64,000 nt of DNA from Pseudomonas sp. NKUCC02_KPG (GTDB lineage Bacteria > Pseudomonadota > Gammaproteobacteria > Pseudomonadales > Pseudomonadaceae), in assembly GCF_019345465.1 (NCBI RefSeq), contig NZ_JAHKRC010000018.1:1-64000 (forward strand). The letters are read 5' to 3'. The position numbers and the translations under genes are program-made. Numbering within the stretch: the first letter of the stretch is position 1; each line of letters begins with the position of its first letter. This document shows positions 48,811 to 57,634 of this stretch, one piece after another. The notes under the pieces are model-generated. The model was not told where the DNA came from, searched no databases, and saw only the letters and a program-made list of their open reading frames with translations.

Positions 48811-49948
48811 TTCGGAAGGCCAATTGTTCAATGGTCTGGGTGGCGTGCTCTGCTTCTTCGCGCGCCTTGAGAATCAGGTCGTGTTGGGGCGATTTACTGC
48901 AGACCGGGTCGGCGTTGCTGGCGTCCCCGGTGAGCATAAAGGCCTGGCAACGGCAGCCGCCGAAGTCCTTTTCTTTCTCGTCGCACGAGCGGCAAGGCTC
49001 GGGCATCCAGTCATAACCGCGAAAACGGTTGAAGCCAAACGAGTCGTACCAGATGTGCTGCATGGTGTGGTCGCGCACATTGGGAAATTCGATCGGCATT
49101 TGCCGTGCACCATGACACGGCAGGGCCGTACCGTCAGGCGTTACGGTCAAAAAGATGCTGCCCCAGCCGTTCATGCAGGCTTTTGGGCGTTCTTCGTAAT
49201 AATCCGGGGTGACGAAAATCAGCTTGCAGGGGTGGCCCTGGGCTTCAAGTTTGGCCCGGTATTCATTGGTGATGCGCTCAGCACGGACAAGCTGCTCTTT
49301 GGTCGGCAGCAAGCCGACGCGGTTGAGCTGGGCCCAGCCGTAAAACTGACAGGTGGCAAGCTCAACAAAGTCGGCCTCAAGGGCGATGCACAGCTCGATG
49401 ATGCGGTCGATTTTGTCGATATTGTGCCGATGGGTGACGAAGTTCAGCACCATCGGATAGCCGTGTGCCTTCACGGCGCGGGCCATTTCGAGCTTTTGCG
49501 CGAAGGCTTTTTTCGAGCCGGCCAGCAGGTTGTTCACTTGCTCGTCACTGGCCTGGAAGCTGATCTGGATGTGGTCCAGCCCGGCTTTTTTGAAGTCGCT
49601 GATCTTTTGCTCGGTCAAGCCAATGCCCGAGGTGATCAGGTTGGTGTAAAAGCCCAGCTTGCGGGCTTCGCCGATCAGCTCGGCCAGGTCCTGACGTACC
49701 AGTGGCTCGCCCCCGGAGAAGCCCAGTTGGGCAGCCCCCATCTCCCGTGCCTCACGAAAAACCTTGATCCACTGCTCGGTGCTCAGCTCTTTGCCTTGCT
49801 GGGCAAAGTCCAGCGGGTTGGAGCAGTACGGGCATTGCAGCGGGCAGCGATAGGTCAGTTCGGCCAGCAACCACAGCGGCAAGCCCACTTCGGGCTTGGG
49901 TGGCAACGCCATCGGGCTGTCAGGCGAGTTCGATCCAGTGCTCTGCAC
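48776..49948 (-). CDS. pqqE: PQQ biosynthesis radical SAM protein PqqE
   Basis: A 390-residue radical SAM enzyme that joins Glu16 and Tyr20 of PqqA by a C-C bond. The SAM cluster cysteines are C35, C39 and C42 (TYRCPLQCPYC), with GFSGGEPLVRQDL near 98. SPASM auxiliary clusters use late cysteines (KACMNGWGS, PCHGARQ, CRSCDEKEKDFGGCRC). A GTG at 49948 with GGAGG six bases upstream is the likeliest start, overlapping pqqD by 29 bases. The internal ATG at 49912 has no ribosome binding site. Confidence 0.94.
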   Translation of the reverse strand: MQSTGSNSPDSPMALPPKPEVGLPLWLLAELTYRCPLQCPYCSNPLDFAQQGKELSTEQWIKVFREAREMGAAQLGFSGGEPLVRQDLAELIGEARKLGFYTNLITSGIGLTEQKISDFKKAGLDHIQISFQASDEQVNNLLAGSKKAFAQKLEMARAVKAHGYPMVLNFVTHRHNIDKIDRIIELCIALEADFVELATCQFYGWAQLNRVGLLPTKEQLVRAERITNEYRAKLEAQGHPCKLIFVTPDYYEERPKACMNGWGSIFLTVTPDGTALPCHGARQMPIEFPNVRDHTMQHIWYDSFGFNRFRGYDWMPEPCRSCDEKEKDFGGCRCQAFMLTGDASNADPVCSKSPQHDLILKAREEAEHATQTIEQLAFRNERNSRLIAKG

Positions 49949-50195
49949 GAGCGACCTCCATAAATTGCTCGATGTCTGCACCGAGCTCGGGTACGCCGGG
50001 GAACTGTTTGTCCAGTTCGCCAATGATGGCCGCGACATCGCGCTGGCCGTCGATCAGGCCGCCAATCAGTGCGGCACTGTCATTGAGTTTGATCATGCCT
50101 TCGGGGTACAGCAGCACGTGGCCTTTTTGCGCCGGTTCGTACTGAAAACGGTAGCCGGTGCGCCAGGTCGGGACTTTGCTGCGATCAAAGCTCAT
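49920..50195 (-). CDS. pqqD: PQQ peptide chaperone PqqD
   Basis: A 91-residue RiPP recognition element (winged-helix fold) that binds PqqA and delivers it to PqqE. Typical segments are VPTWRTGYRFQYEPAQKGHVLLYPEGMIKLNDSAALIGGLIDG and the C-terminal FMEVARAEHWIELA. The ATG at 50195 overlaps the pqqC stop by four bases, and the pqqE start lies inside its 3' end. It is a separate protein here, unlike species with a pqqCD fusion. Confidence 0.95.
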   Translation of the reverse strand: MSFDRSKVPTWRTGYRFQYEPAQKGHVLLYPEGMIKLNDSAALIGGLIDGQRDVAAIIGELDKQFPGVPELGADIEQFMEVARAEHWIELA

Positions 50196-50944
50196 AGGGT
50201 GATTCCTTTATGCCAGACACGTTCGCGGGTCACGCTGTGGTACGGCGGGCGGTCAAGCTCGTAGGCCATGGTCATGGCATCGAGCATGCTCCAAAGAATG
50301 TCGAGTTTGAACTGCAGAATTTCCAGCATGCGCTGCTGGCCTTCGTAGGTGGTGTAGTGCTGCAGGGTAATCGCCAGCCCGTGCTCCACGTCGCGCCGAG
50401 CCTGGCCCAGGCGGGTGCGGAAGTACTCGTAGCCGGCCGGGTCGATCCACGGATAGTGCTGGGGCCAACTGTCCAGGCGCGACTGATGGATCTGCGGCGC
50501 GAACATCTCGGTCAGCGAGCTGCTGGCGGCTTCCTCCCAACTGGCGCGGCGGGCGAAGTTGACGTAGGCGTCCACCGCGAAGCGCACGCCGGGCAGTACC
50601 AGTTCCTGGGATCGCAGTTGGTCCGGGTCCAGGCCGACGGCCTGGCCCAAACGCAGCCAGGCCTCGATGCCGCCGTCTTCGCCGGGGGCTCCGTCGTGAT
50701 CGAGCAGGCGCTGAATCCACTCGCGGCGCACTTCGCGGTCCGGGCAGTTGGCCAGAATGGCGGCGTCCTTGAGCGGAATATTGACCTGATAGTAGAAGCG
50801 GTTGGCGACCCAGCCCTGAATCTGCTCGCGGGTCGCGCGGCCTTCGTACATCGCCACCTGATAGGGGTGGTAGATGTGGTAATAAGCGCCTTTGGCACGC
50901 AGCGCGGCCTCGAATTCGGCGGTGGAGAGTGGGGCTTGGGTCAT
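50192..50944 (-). CDS. pqqC: Pyrroloquinoline-quinone synthase PqqC
   Basis: A 250-residue cofactorless oxidase that performs the final ring closure and eight-electron oxidation to PQQ. It is all-helical, with YYHIYHPYQVAMYEGRATREQIQGWVANRFYYQ near the N-terminus, and RREWIQRLLDHDGAPGEDGGIEAWLRLG and HYPWIDPAGYEYFRTRLGQARRDVEHGL holding the active-site His, Tyr and Arg residues. The gene lies 128 bases after pqqB, with a palindromic repeat in the gap, and is coupled to pqqD. Confidence 0.96.
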   Translation of the reverse strand: MTQAPLSTAEFEAALRAKGAYYHIYHPYQVAMYEGRATREQIQGWVANRFYYQVNIPLKDAAILANCPDREVRREWIQRLLDHDGAPGEDGGIEAWLRLGQAVGLDPDQLRSQELVLPGVRFAVDAYVNFARRASWEEAASSSLTEMFAPQIHQSRLDSWPQHYPWIDPAGYEYFRTRLGQARRDVEHGLAITLQHYTTYEGQQRMLEILQFKLDILWSMLDAMTMAYELDRPPYHSVTRERVWHKGITL

Positions 50945-50968
50945 CTGGTGCCTCCGGAAAGTATTCTA

Positions 50969-51061
50969 TGTAGTCGCTGCCGCAGGCTGCGATATGGACC
51001 GCAGGGTCTTCGAGAAAACGGGTTGCTGCGCAACCCTTCGCAGCCTTCGGCAGCGACTACA
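50969..51061. repeat. Palindromic intergenic repeat inside the pqq operon
   Basis: TGTAGTCGCTGCCGCAGGCT and AGCCTTCGGCAGCGACTACA, a full-length GTAGTCGCTGCC-family element, fill the gap between pqqB and pqqC. The centre can form an inner hairpin (GGGTTGCTGCGCAACCC). Confidence 0.9.
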
Positions 51062-51072
51062 AGGTTCAGCTT

Positions 51073-51984
51073 TTACAACTCGATACTCATGCCATCAAAG
51101 GCGACTTCAACACCCCGGCGGGCCAGTTCGGCACGCTCGGCGGAGTCTTCGTCGAGGATCGGATTGGTGTTGTTGATGTGGATAAGGACTTTGCGCTGCC
51201 CGGGCAGTTGCTCAAGCACTTCGAGCATGCCGCCGGGGCCATTTTGCGCCAGGTGGCCCATCTCGCGGCCGGTGCGGGTGCCGACGCCACGACGCTGCAT
51301 CTCGTCGTCGTCCCACATCGTGCCGTCCACCAGCAGGCAATCGCTGCCCGCCATGATGTCCAGCAACGGTGCATCGACTTTGCCCAGCCCCGGGGCGTAG
51401 AACAGTTTGCCGCCGGTGCGCAGGTCTTCGACGATCAGGCCAATGTTGTCGCCCGGGTGCGGGTCGAAACGGTGCGGCGAATACGGCGGCGCCGCACTGC
51501 GCAACGGCAGCGGGCTGAAACGCAGGTTGGGGCAGGCCGGGATGGTGAACGAGCCTTCAAGCTCGATACGGTTCCAGTTCAGGCCACCGTTCCAGTGCTT
51601 GAGCATGGTGAACAGCGGGAAGCCTGTGCTCAGGTCTTCGTGGACCATGTCGGTGCACCACACATCATGGGGGCAACCTTCGCGCAGGCTGAGCAGGCCG
51701 GTGGTGTGATCGATCTGGCTGTCCATCAGGATGATCGCGCTGATCCCGGTATCACGCAGGGCGCGGCCCGGCTGCATCGGGGCGAAGCTTTGCAGTTGCG
51801 CACGAATATCGGGCGAGGTGTTGCACAGTACCCAGTTCACACCGTCATCGGAAATCGCAATGGAGGACTGAGTGCGGGCGGTGGCACGCAGGGTGCCATC
51901 ACGAAAACCCGCGCAGTTGACGCAGTTGCAGTTCCACTGCGGGAATCCACCGCCAGCGGCGGAGCCTAGAATCTGGACGAACAT
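51073..51984 (-). CDS. pqqB: PQQ biosynthesis protein PqqB
   Basis: A 303-residue metallo-beta-lactamase-fold protein that hydroxylates tyrosine-derived intermediates or otherwise prepares the PQQ precursor. The N-terminus MFVQILGSAAGGGFPQWNC has a CNCVNC zinc-binding cluster. Metal ligands lie around DSQIDHTTGLLSLREG, and the C-terminus carries the ADLARRGVEVAFDGMSIEL type ending, here AELARRGVEVAFDGMS. It is the first gene after the pqqA terminator hairpin. Confidence 0.95.
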   Translation of the reverse strand: MFVQILGSAAGGGFPQWNCNCVNCAGFRDGTLRATARTQSSIAISDDGVNWVLCNTSPDIRAQLQSFAPMQPGRALRDTGISAIILMDSQIDHTTGLLSLREGCPHDVWCTDMVHEDLSTGFPLFTMLKHWNGGLNWNRIELEGSFTIPACPNLRFSPLPLRSAAPPYSPHRFDPHPGDNIGLIVEDLRTGGKLFYAPGLGKVDAPLLDIMAGSDCLLVDGTMWDDDEMQRRGVGTRTGREMGHLAQNGPGGMLEVLEQLPGQRKVLIHINNTNPILDEDSAERAELARRGVEVAFDGMSIEL

Positions 51985-52006
51985 GGCGTGTTCTCTTGCG
52001 ATGCTG

Positions 52007-52038
52007 AAAATAAAAACGCCCCGGCGAACCGAGGCGTT
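52007..52038 (-). terminator. Terminator/attenuator between pqqA and pqqB
   Basis: On the minus strand AACGCCTCGG and CCGGGGCGTT pair around a TTCG tetraloop (one G-T pair), followed by TTTATTTT. It would stop much of the transcription after pqqA and let a fraction read into pqqB. Confidence 0.88.
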
Positions 52039-52080
52039 GGGCTGCTCTGCTGGGCTCTTTTACTCAAGAGGCCGGGCAGA

Positions 52081-52155
52081 TCAACGGCTTGCGAAGTACA
52101 TGGTGACTTCAAAGCCAATGCGCAGATCGGTGTAAGCAGGTTTAGTCCAAGCCAT
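52081..52155 (-). CDS. pqqA: PQQ precursor peptide PqqA
   Basis: A 24-residue substrate peptide (MAWTKPAYTDLRIGFEVTMY then FASR) whose Glu16 and Tyr20 become the PQQ skeleton. The E-V-T-M-Y core is intact. A GGAGTCACCTC ribosome binding region precedes the ATG. It lies between pqqF and pqqB in the F-A-B-C-D-E order and is separated from pqqB by a terminator hairpin. It is too short to appear in length-filtered gene lists. Confidence 0.97.
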   Translation of the reverse strand: MAWTKPAYTDLRIGFEVTMYFASR

Positions 52156-52308
52156 GAGGTGACTCCTTCAGTGAGTGGGTGAATGGGTGTCTCTTGATTA
52201 GTCCAGCTCCCGAGGGAGTTGTTCAAACGCTTAGGTGACCATGTTACTAAATTTGACGGTTTTTGAACGCTCAATGTCGAAGAAAGCCCGTTACGTGGTT
52301 GGTAACGA

Positions 52309-54756
52309 TCAGCTTCTCCCTTGATAAAACGTTTCAGTCTCCGGACTTGTGGCCAAGCATAACCAACGGCTTTGCGGCGAGTTAATGTGCTCGGCCGCCT
52401 TCAGTGTAGTGCCTTGATCCAGCGCCATAAGTGCTGTGTAGAGGGCTGTCAGGTAATCCGACGGGTGGCCCGCCAGTTTGGCTTGCCATAACAATTCACC
52501 GGCCTGGAACACCCCCAGGGCCTCGGTCGAGAATTGTTGTGCCAAGGCAGTACGGGCTTGGGTGAAAGATATTTCATCTAGCGTCGAGATCAATTTCGGC
52601 AACTCCACGAGGAAATTCTGGATGTGCTCAAAGATCTGCGTCGTTGAGGCGTGAGGCGATTGCACCCCGAACAGCAGCCCGGTTTGACCATTAATTTGGC
52701 GCAGGCCGCTGAACACGGCATAACCCAATTGCAACTCGACCCGCAGGCGTTGATAAAACGGGGTTTGCATCACTTGGGCGAGCATGCGCCAGGCGGCTTC
52801 GTCAGCCAGCGTTGCCTTGGGGGTCGGGCAAAACAGGATGAGCGCGTGTTCGCTGGAATCACTGGCTTCGGTGTGCCAATGGCGTTGGGCTGGCTGCTCG
52901 CCATGCTGCGCCAGATGCGCATCCGGGGTGCCGGGAACCTTGTGCAGTACAGGTGTGATCAAGGCCTGCGTGGTGGCGGGCAGGCCGACCGCCAAGCCGT
53001 CCCAGTGCGCCTTGGACCAGCCGTGTTGCAGATCGTTGAGTGCTGGCTCGCTGGCTGGCTGGCACAGCTCGGGCAGGCGTTTGATCAGTTGGCGAATCGG
53101 CATCAAGGTGGCGCCAGGGGACAGGTTGCCCGGCGGCTTGGCCGATGGTGCGCTGAGCACACGCAGCGCGTGCTCGAGAATGGCGGGCATTGGCTCGTGG
53201 AAACCGGACATTTTCAGCAGCCAGTCATTGCCTGACCCATTGAGCGACACTTCAACCCCAGCCTGTCTGGCATCGAGTATCAGCGAGCGCAGGCTGTTTT
53301 CCAGTGACGCCGGCAGATCGTCAGCTGGCTTTGCGGGCAGACGCCAGCGCAGGTAAATCGCCGCTTCGCCGCTGTGACTGGGCACTGCGGTGCTGAAACT
53401 CATGGCAGACACGTCGCGGCGAGTGCGCAAGCGGTCCTGGGCAAAAGTACGCAAGCCACGGTGAGCGCTGGTTTGTCCGCGAATCAGGCCGGCGCTGACC
53501 GGCTCTTTCGCCGCGTGCAGATACGGATTGGGTGCAGGCAAATGCCAGGCCTGTTGCGATGACGGCATGGGCGCAGGTTGTATCTGCTCGAGCACAGCCT
53601 TGAGGGTTATTACGCCCTGATCCGACAGGCCGGGGGCACGTTGCTCGCAATCACGGCGGGCCAGTTCCAGCGCGCCACTGACGTCTTGCTGACGCTGCTG
53701 CAGAAGGTGGAACTCCTCACGCAGCGTGGGCCAGTCCTGCTGTGCGCTGAAAAACGCCAGCCAGTCATGGAACGTGTCGCGAATCTGCATGGCCTGCGGG
53801 GCAATATCGGTGGTGGCTTTGAACTCGATCTGCAGCAGTGCCTGGCTCTTGAAGTGATAGAGCGGTGTGGCTTTCAGGGTGTCGACCAACCTCTGTTCGC
53901 GTAATTGTGCGAGCAGGCCGCCGGGCTTGTCTGCGTTGATCCAGTGGCACAGAAAATCCAGGGCCTGGGCGGACTCTGGCGGCAACTGTTCCAAGGCGAA
54001 CATCAGGCTCAGGTACGGGCCGTCCATGTATTGATACTGGGGTTCAACGCGGGTCAGCAGCGCTGGCGGGCAAGCCTGCAGCAGGGTGTCGCCTGGGCGC
54101 AACACAGCGCTGCAACGTTCAGCCAGGACGATCAAGTCTTGGGTTGATTGCGGACCGCTCAGGCTCAAGGTCATTTGCCCGGTCTGATAGAACCCTTGGT
54201 AAAAGTCTTCCAGGGCTTGCTGAAAGTTTGCGCGCGGCACGGGCAGGCTGTAACGGTTGCCTGCGTGGAATGCCCGCAGCGGATGAGCCGGGTTCAGTGG
54301 CTGAAACAACTTCATTTCCCGCTGCGCAGACGTTTCGCGGGCCCAGGCGATAAATTCGGCGTGCAGTACTTCACGTTCGCGAAGCTGGTCATCCAGAGCC
54401 ATGCGCGGATGGGCGAGCATGTCGCACAAGCGCTCAAGCCCGCCGTCAAAGGCGGCCGGTGGCAGCTCGAAAAAGAAGTCGGTATGTCGTTCGCAGGTTT
54501 TGGCATTGACCTGGCCGCCGTGGCGCTGCACGTAAGCCATCAGGTTGTCTGCCGCCGGGAAGCGCGCGGTGCCCAGAAACAGCAAGTGCTCCAGGAAATG
54601 CGCGAGGCCGGGCCACGCGGCGGGCACATCGTGGCTGCCTGCGACAACCCGTATAACGGCCGCACAACGCTTGAGGCGCGGCTCATGGCGCACGCAGAGG
54701 GTCAGACCGTTTTCAAGTGTCTGACGTTGGGGGTGAGGGTGATTCAGCGCAGGCAT
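52309..54756 (-). CDS. pqqF: PQQ biosynthesis M16 peptidase PqqF
   Basis: An 815-residue zinc endopeptidase of the M16/insulinase family. The inverted zinc motif HFLEH is at residues 53-57 (LAHFLEHLLFLG), with the downstream Glu in LREREVLHAEF. The second M16 half is recognisable near residues 430-815, from SAMSFSTAVPSHSGEAAIYL onward. It is thought to release the Glu-Tyr unit from modified PqqA. A GTG two codons upstream is in frame, but the ATG at 54756 has GGAA six bases before it. It starts 39 bases after the davA stop. Confidence 0.94.
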   Translation of the reverse strand: MPALNHPHPQRQTLENGLTLCVRHEPRLKRCAAVIRVVAGSHDVPAAWPGLAHFLEHLLFLGTARFPAADNLMAYVQRHGGQVNAKTCERHTDFFFELPPAAFDGGLERLCDMLAHPRMALDDQLREREVLHAEFIAWARETSAQREMKLFQPLNPAHPLRAFHAGNRYSLPVPRANFQQALEDFYQGFYQTGQMTLSLSGPQSTQDLIVLAERCSAVLRPGDTLLQACPPALLTRVEPQYQYMDGPYLSLMFALEQLPPESAQALDFLCHWINADKPGGLLAQLREQRLVDTLKATPLYHFKSQALLQIEFKATTDIAPQAMQIRDTFHDWLAFFSAQQDWPTLREEFHLLQQRQQDVSGALELARRDCEQRAPGLSDQGVITLKAVLEQIQPAPMPSSQQAWHLPAPNPYLHAAKEPVSAGLIRGQTSAHRGLRTFAQDRLRTRRDVSAMSFSTAVPSHSGEAAIYLRWRLPAKPADDLPASLENSLRSLILDARQAGVEVSLNGSGNDWLLKMSGFHEPMPAILEHALRVLSAPSAKPPGNLSPGATLMPIRQLIKRLPELCQPASEPALNDLQHGWSKAHWDGLAVGLPATTQALITPVLHKVPGTPDAHLAQHGEQPAQRHWHTEASDSSEHALILFCPTPKATLADEAAWRMLAQVMQTPFYQRLRVELQLGYAVFSGLRQINGQTGLLFGVQSPHASTTQIFEHIQNFLVELPKLISTLDEISFTQARTALAQQFSTEALGVFQAGELLWQAKLAGHPSDYLTALYTALMALDQGTTLKAAEHINSPQSRWLCLATSPETETFYQGRS

Positions 54757-54795
54757 GGGCACTTCCGGAACAGAGATGCGCTCATGCTAGCGGAT

Positions 54796-55590
54796 TTAGC
54801 GCTTGCTCAGCTCGCGATAAAGTTCGGGGCGACGGTCCGCCAGGTAAAAATTCCCGGTTTTGGCATCCGCCAGTTGCTGACGTTGCAGGGTCGCAATCAG
54901 CAGGCTTTGCTCATGCCCGGCCAGCGCTATTTGCTTGCCGTCGGGCGCGGCGATACTGCTTTGGCCGCAGTAATGGATCTCGCCTTCATGCCCGCAATAG
55001 TTGGCGTAGGCCACATAGCACTGGTTCTCGAAGGCGCGGCAGCGCACCGTGACATCGGCGATGAAGTCGTAGGGCGCCATATTGGCGGTGGGTACCACAA
55101 TCAACTCGGCACCGGCCAGCGCCAGGCGGCGGGTGTTCTCCGGGAATTCAAGGTCGTAGCAAATCAGCAGGCCAAGCTTCCAGCCATTGAGTTCGATGAC
55201 CGGGAATGAATCGGGGCCTTTGCTGAACATCGAGTGATCGAGTTTGCCGAACAGGTGGGTTTTACGGTAGTTGCACAGGCTTTTGCCGTGGGCGTCGATC
55301 AACTGCACGCTGTTGTAGATCTGCCCGTCTGCACCGCGTTCGGGGTAGCCGTAGGCAATGGCCATGCCAGTGGCTTTTGCCAGTTCGCCAATCTGTCTGG
55401 CGGCGTCGCCGTCGTGGGTTTGCGCGAGTCTGGCCACGGCCTGGGCGCCGATGTTGTAGCCCGTGAGGAACATTTCGGGCAGAACCAGCAGGTCGATGTT
55501 TTCGGCTTGCCGTGCAATGTCATTCAAACGCTGCAGATTGCCCGCGACATCCAGGGGCAGAGGCGTGCATTGGTAAAGGGCGACGCGCAT
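54796..55590 (-). CDS. davA: 5-aminopentanamidase (delta-aminovaleramidase), carbon-nitrogen hydrolase family
   Basis: A 264-residue nitrilase-superfamily amidase. The Glu-Lys-Cys triad is E39 (LLVLPEMFLTGYN), K110 (NYRKTHLFG) and C144 (GLLICYDLEFPE). Next to davB, it is best called DavA, which hydrolyses 5-aminovaleramide to 5-aminovalerate in the lysine pathway known from P. putida. The long frame upstream of ATG 55590 runs through a repeat and is not coding. A promiscuous omega-amidase is the alternative reading if the neighbour were ignored. Confidence 0.9.
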   Translation of the reverse strand: MRVALYQCTPLPLDVAGNLQRLNDIARQAENIDLLVLPEMFLTGYNIGAQAVARLAQTHDGDAARQIGELAKATGMAIAYGYPERGADGQIYNSVQLIDAHGKSLCNYRKTHLFGKLDHSMFSKGPDSFPVIELNGWKLGLLICYDLEFPENTRRLALAGAELIVVPTANMAPYDFIADVTVRCRAFENQCYVAYANYCGHEGEIHYCGQSSIAAPDGKQIALAGHEQSLLIATLQRQQLADAKTGNFYLADRRPELYRELSKR

Positions 55591-55640
55591 GGGGTTCTCC
55601 TGGTGGTCAAATTTCCCGTTGAAACTGGCGCTGACAAATT

Positions 55641-55774
55641 TCGTAGCAACTGCCGAAGGCTGCGTCCGGCGACGCAGTCGTCGTAAATCAAGGTACTGCG
55701 GTGTGACAGATGGATCTGGGACTTGGATTTTACGATTGCTACGCAATCGGACGTAGCCTTCGGCAACGGCTACG
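55641..55774. repeat. Diverged long palindromic repeat between davB and davA
   Basis: GTAGCAACTGCCGAAGGCTG and the inverted AGCCTTCGGCAACGGCTACG flank a centre with GCGACGCAGTCGTCG and GATTGCTACGCAATCGGACG hairpins. It is related to the GTAGTCGCTGCC family but longer and more diverged, perhaps two merged copies. Confidence 0.7.
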
Positions 55775-55801
55775 AAAGCGGTTTGAGGTCTCCCACAGGG
55801 A

Positions 55802-57484
55802 TCAATCCGGCAATGCAATCGGGCCGATTTCGTGGAACACATCGCCCGGCCCGGGGTTGGCCGCGTGGGTACTGCCGCCAAAGTGGGTCATGATGCCCCA
55901 CACCGCGTTCAATGAAGTCTGTACTGCACCTTCCACCCAGGCCGGGGTCCACGATACGTCGTCGCCAGCGATAAAGATCCCCCGCTGTTCGCCGGGCATG
56001 TCCTGCTGCATGAAGTGCGCGTACATGCGCTGGTTGTAACGGTAATGCCCCGGCAGTGCGCCCTTGAAGGCACCCAGAAAGTGCGGGTCGGCTTCCCACG
56101 ACACCGTGATTGGATCGCCGATGATGCGGCTGGCGATGTCCACTTTGGGGTAAATCTTTTTCAACGAATCGAGGGCCAGCTTCACGCGCTTTTCCACCGG
56201 GTGCGGGAGCATTTTCAGCGCATCGCTCATCCACGAGTACGACAGGCAAATCACCCCCGGCTTGTCGTCACCGTTGTCGAACAGGTAAGTGCCGCGGGTC
56301 AGGCGATCGGTGAGAGTCATGCTCATCAGGTCACGGCCAGTCTCGGGGTCTTTGTCTTTCCAGAACGGGCGGTCGACCATGACAAAGGTTTTGGAGGATT
56401 GCATGTAGCGTGTACGGTCCAGTGCCATCCACACTTTTTGGGAGAACAGCGACTCTTCACATTCGATCTGGGTGGTCAGCAGCCAGCTTTGACAGGTCAC
56501 CAGCACCGCTTCATATGGACGAGTCACCCCGAGTATGTCGGTGACGGAAAACATCCCGTCCTCTGAACGAGAGATGGCCTTGACCCCGGTACGTGGTGCG
56601 CCGTGGTGGAGCGAACTCAGACTGGTGCCAGCAGGCCAATGGGCGCAGCGCTCGGGCGCGTGACGCCAGATCCCCAGGGGTACTTGCTCAACACCACCAA
56701 CCACCAGGTGTTGGTGATCGTCGCAGTTGGTCATCACCACACGGAAAATCTCGAGCATCGAGTTGGGGAAGTCGGAGTCCCAGCCACCGGTGCCGAACCC
56801 CACCTGGCCAAACACTTCGCGGTGCTGGAACGACAGCTTGGCGAAGGCCTTGGACGTGGCGACGAAGTCGTAGAACGTGCGGTCGTCCCACAGGGGAACC
56901 AGGGTGTTCCACAGCTCTTTCAGGCGAGGCACGTCTCGGTCGCGGATGGCCTGCTGAATATCGCCAAAGCGCGAGCCCGCTTCCAGTGCGTCTGCCCAGG
57001 CATCGGCCACTTCCTGAAACAGCGCAGGCAGGTCTGCCAGTTTTTGTGCGTAGAAGGTCTGGCCTTCAAGGTCAATCACGGTGCTGCCCGAAGCGGGCGT
57101 CAGCGGGTTGGGGAAGGGTTTGGTCTCCAGGCCCAGCTTGTCGACGTAGTGATAAAACGCCGTGGAAGACACCGGGAAACGCATGCCGCCGAGTTCGGCG
57201 ATAACCCCTTCGCTGCCCTCAAAGGCTTGCGAGCGCAGACGTCCGCCCATCTTCGACGCTTCATACACCACGGGTTTGAGGCCCAGTTTCATCAGCTCAT
57301 AAGCCGCCACCATCCCGGCCATCCCGGCGCCGACAATCGCCACCTCAGCCCCCAGCTTGTGTGCCGGGATGCTGCCCAGGCCCGCCGGGTGTTCGATCCA
57401 GTCATCAAAGGCAAACGGAAAGTCCGGGCCGAAGATGGTGATGGGTTTTTTGCCGTCGTTAGGGTGGCGATTATTCTTGTTCAT
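55802..57484 (-). CDS. davB: L-lysine 2-monooxygenase
   Basis: A 560-residue flavoprotein of the amine oxidase family that converts L-lysine with O2 to 5-aminovaleramide, CO2 and water. The N-terminal FAD motif is VAIVGAGMAGMVAAYELMKLG (about residues 46-66), then VYEASKMGGRLRSQ and AELGGMRFPVSS. The C-terminal FAD segment is GIFIAGDDVSWTPAWVEGAVQTSLNAVWG. The length matches P. putida DavB. The ATG at 57484 is chosen over an upstream start. davA lies downstream with a long palindromic repeat in between. Confidence 0.93.
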   Translation of the reverse strand: MNKNNRHPNDGKKPITIFGPDFPFAFDDWIEHPAGLGSIPAHKLGAEVAIVGAGMAGMVAAYELMKLGLKPVVYEASKMGGRLRSQAFEGSEGVIAELGGMRFPVSSTAFYHYVDKLGLETKPFPNPLTPASGSTVIDLEGQTFYAQKLADLPALFQEVADAWADALEAGSRFGDIQQAIRDRDVPRLKELWNTLVPLWDDRTFYDFVATSKAFAKLSFQHREVFGQVGFGTGGWDSDFPNSMLEIFRVVMTNCDDHQHLVVGGVEQVPLGIWRHAPERCAHWPAGTSLSSLHHGAPRTGVKAISRSEDGMFSVTDILGVTRPYEAVLVTCQSWLLTTQIECEESLFSQKVWMALDRTRYMQSSKTFVMVDRPFWKDKDPETGRDLMSMTLTDRLTRGTYLFDNGDDKPGVICLSYSWMSDALKMLPHPVEKRVKLALDSLKKIYPKVDIASRIIGDPITVSWEADPHFLGAFKGALPGHYRYNQRMYAHFMQQDMPGEQRGIFIAGDDVSWTPAWVEGAVQTSLNAVWGIMTHFGGSTHAANPGPGDVFHEIGPIALPD

Positions 57485-57634
57485 GGCTGACCTTGCTGGC
57501 GACTCACGCATAACGTTGAGTATAGGAAAAGACAGGCACCATGATAGGGAGCGTGGAACACGGTAATAAGACGCAAACTGTCGTCGTTATGGCTTTTGTT
57601 TAGTCAATGTGACGAAGATGGCAGTCGAAGTGAC

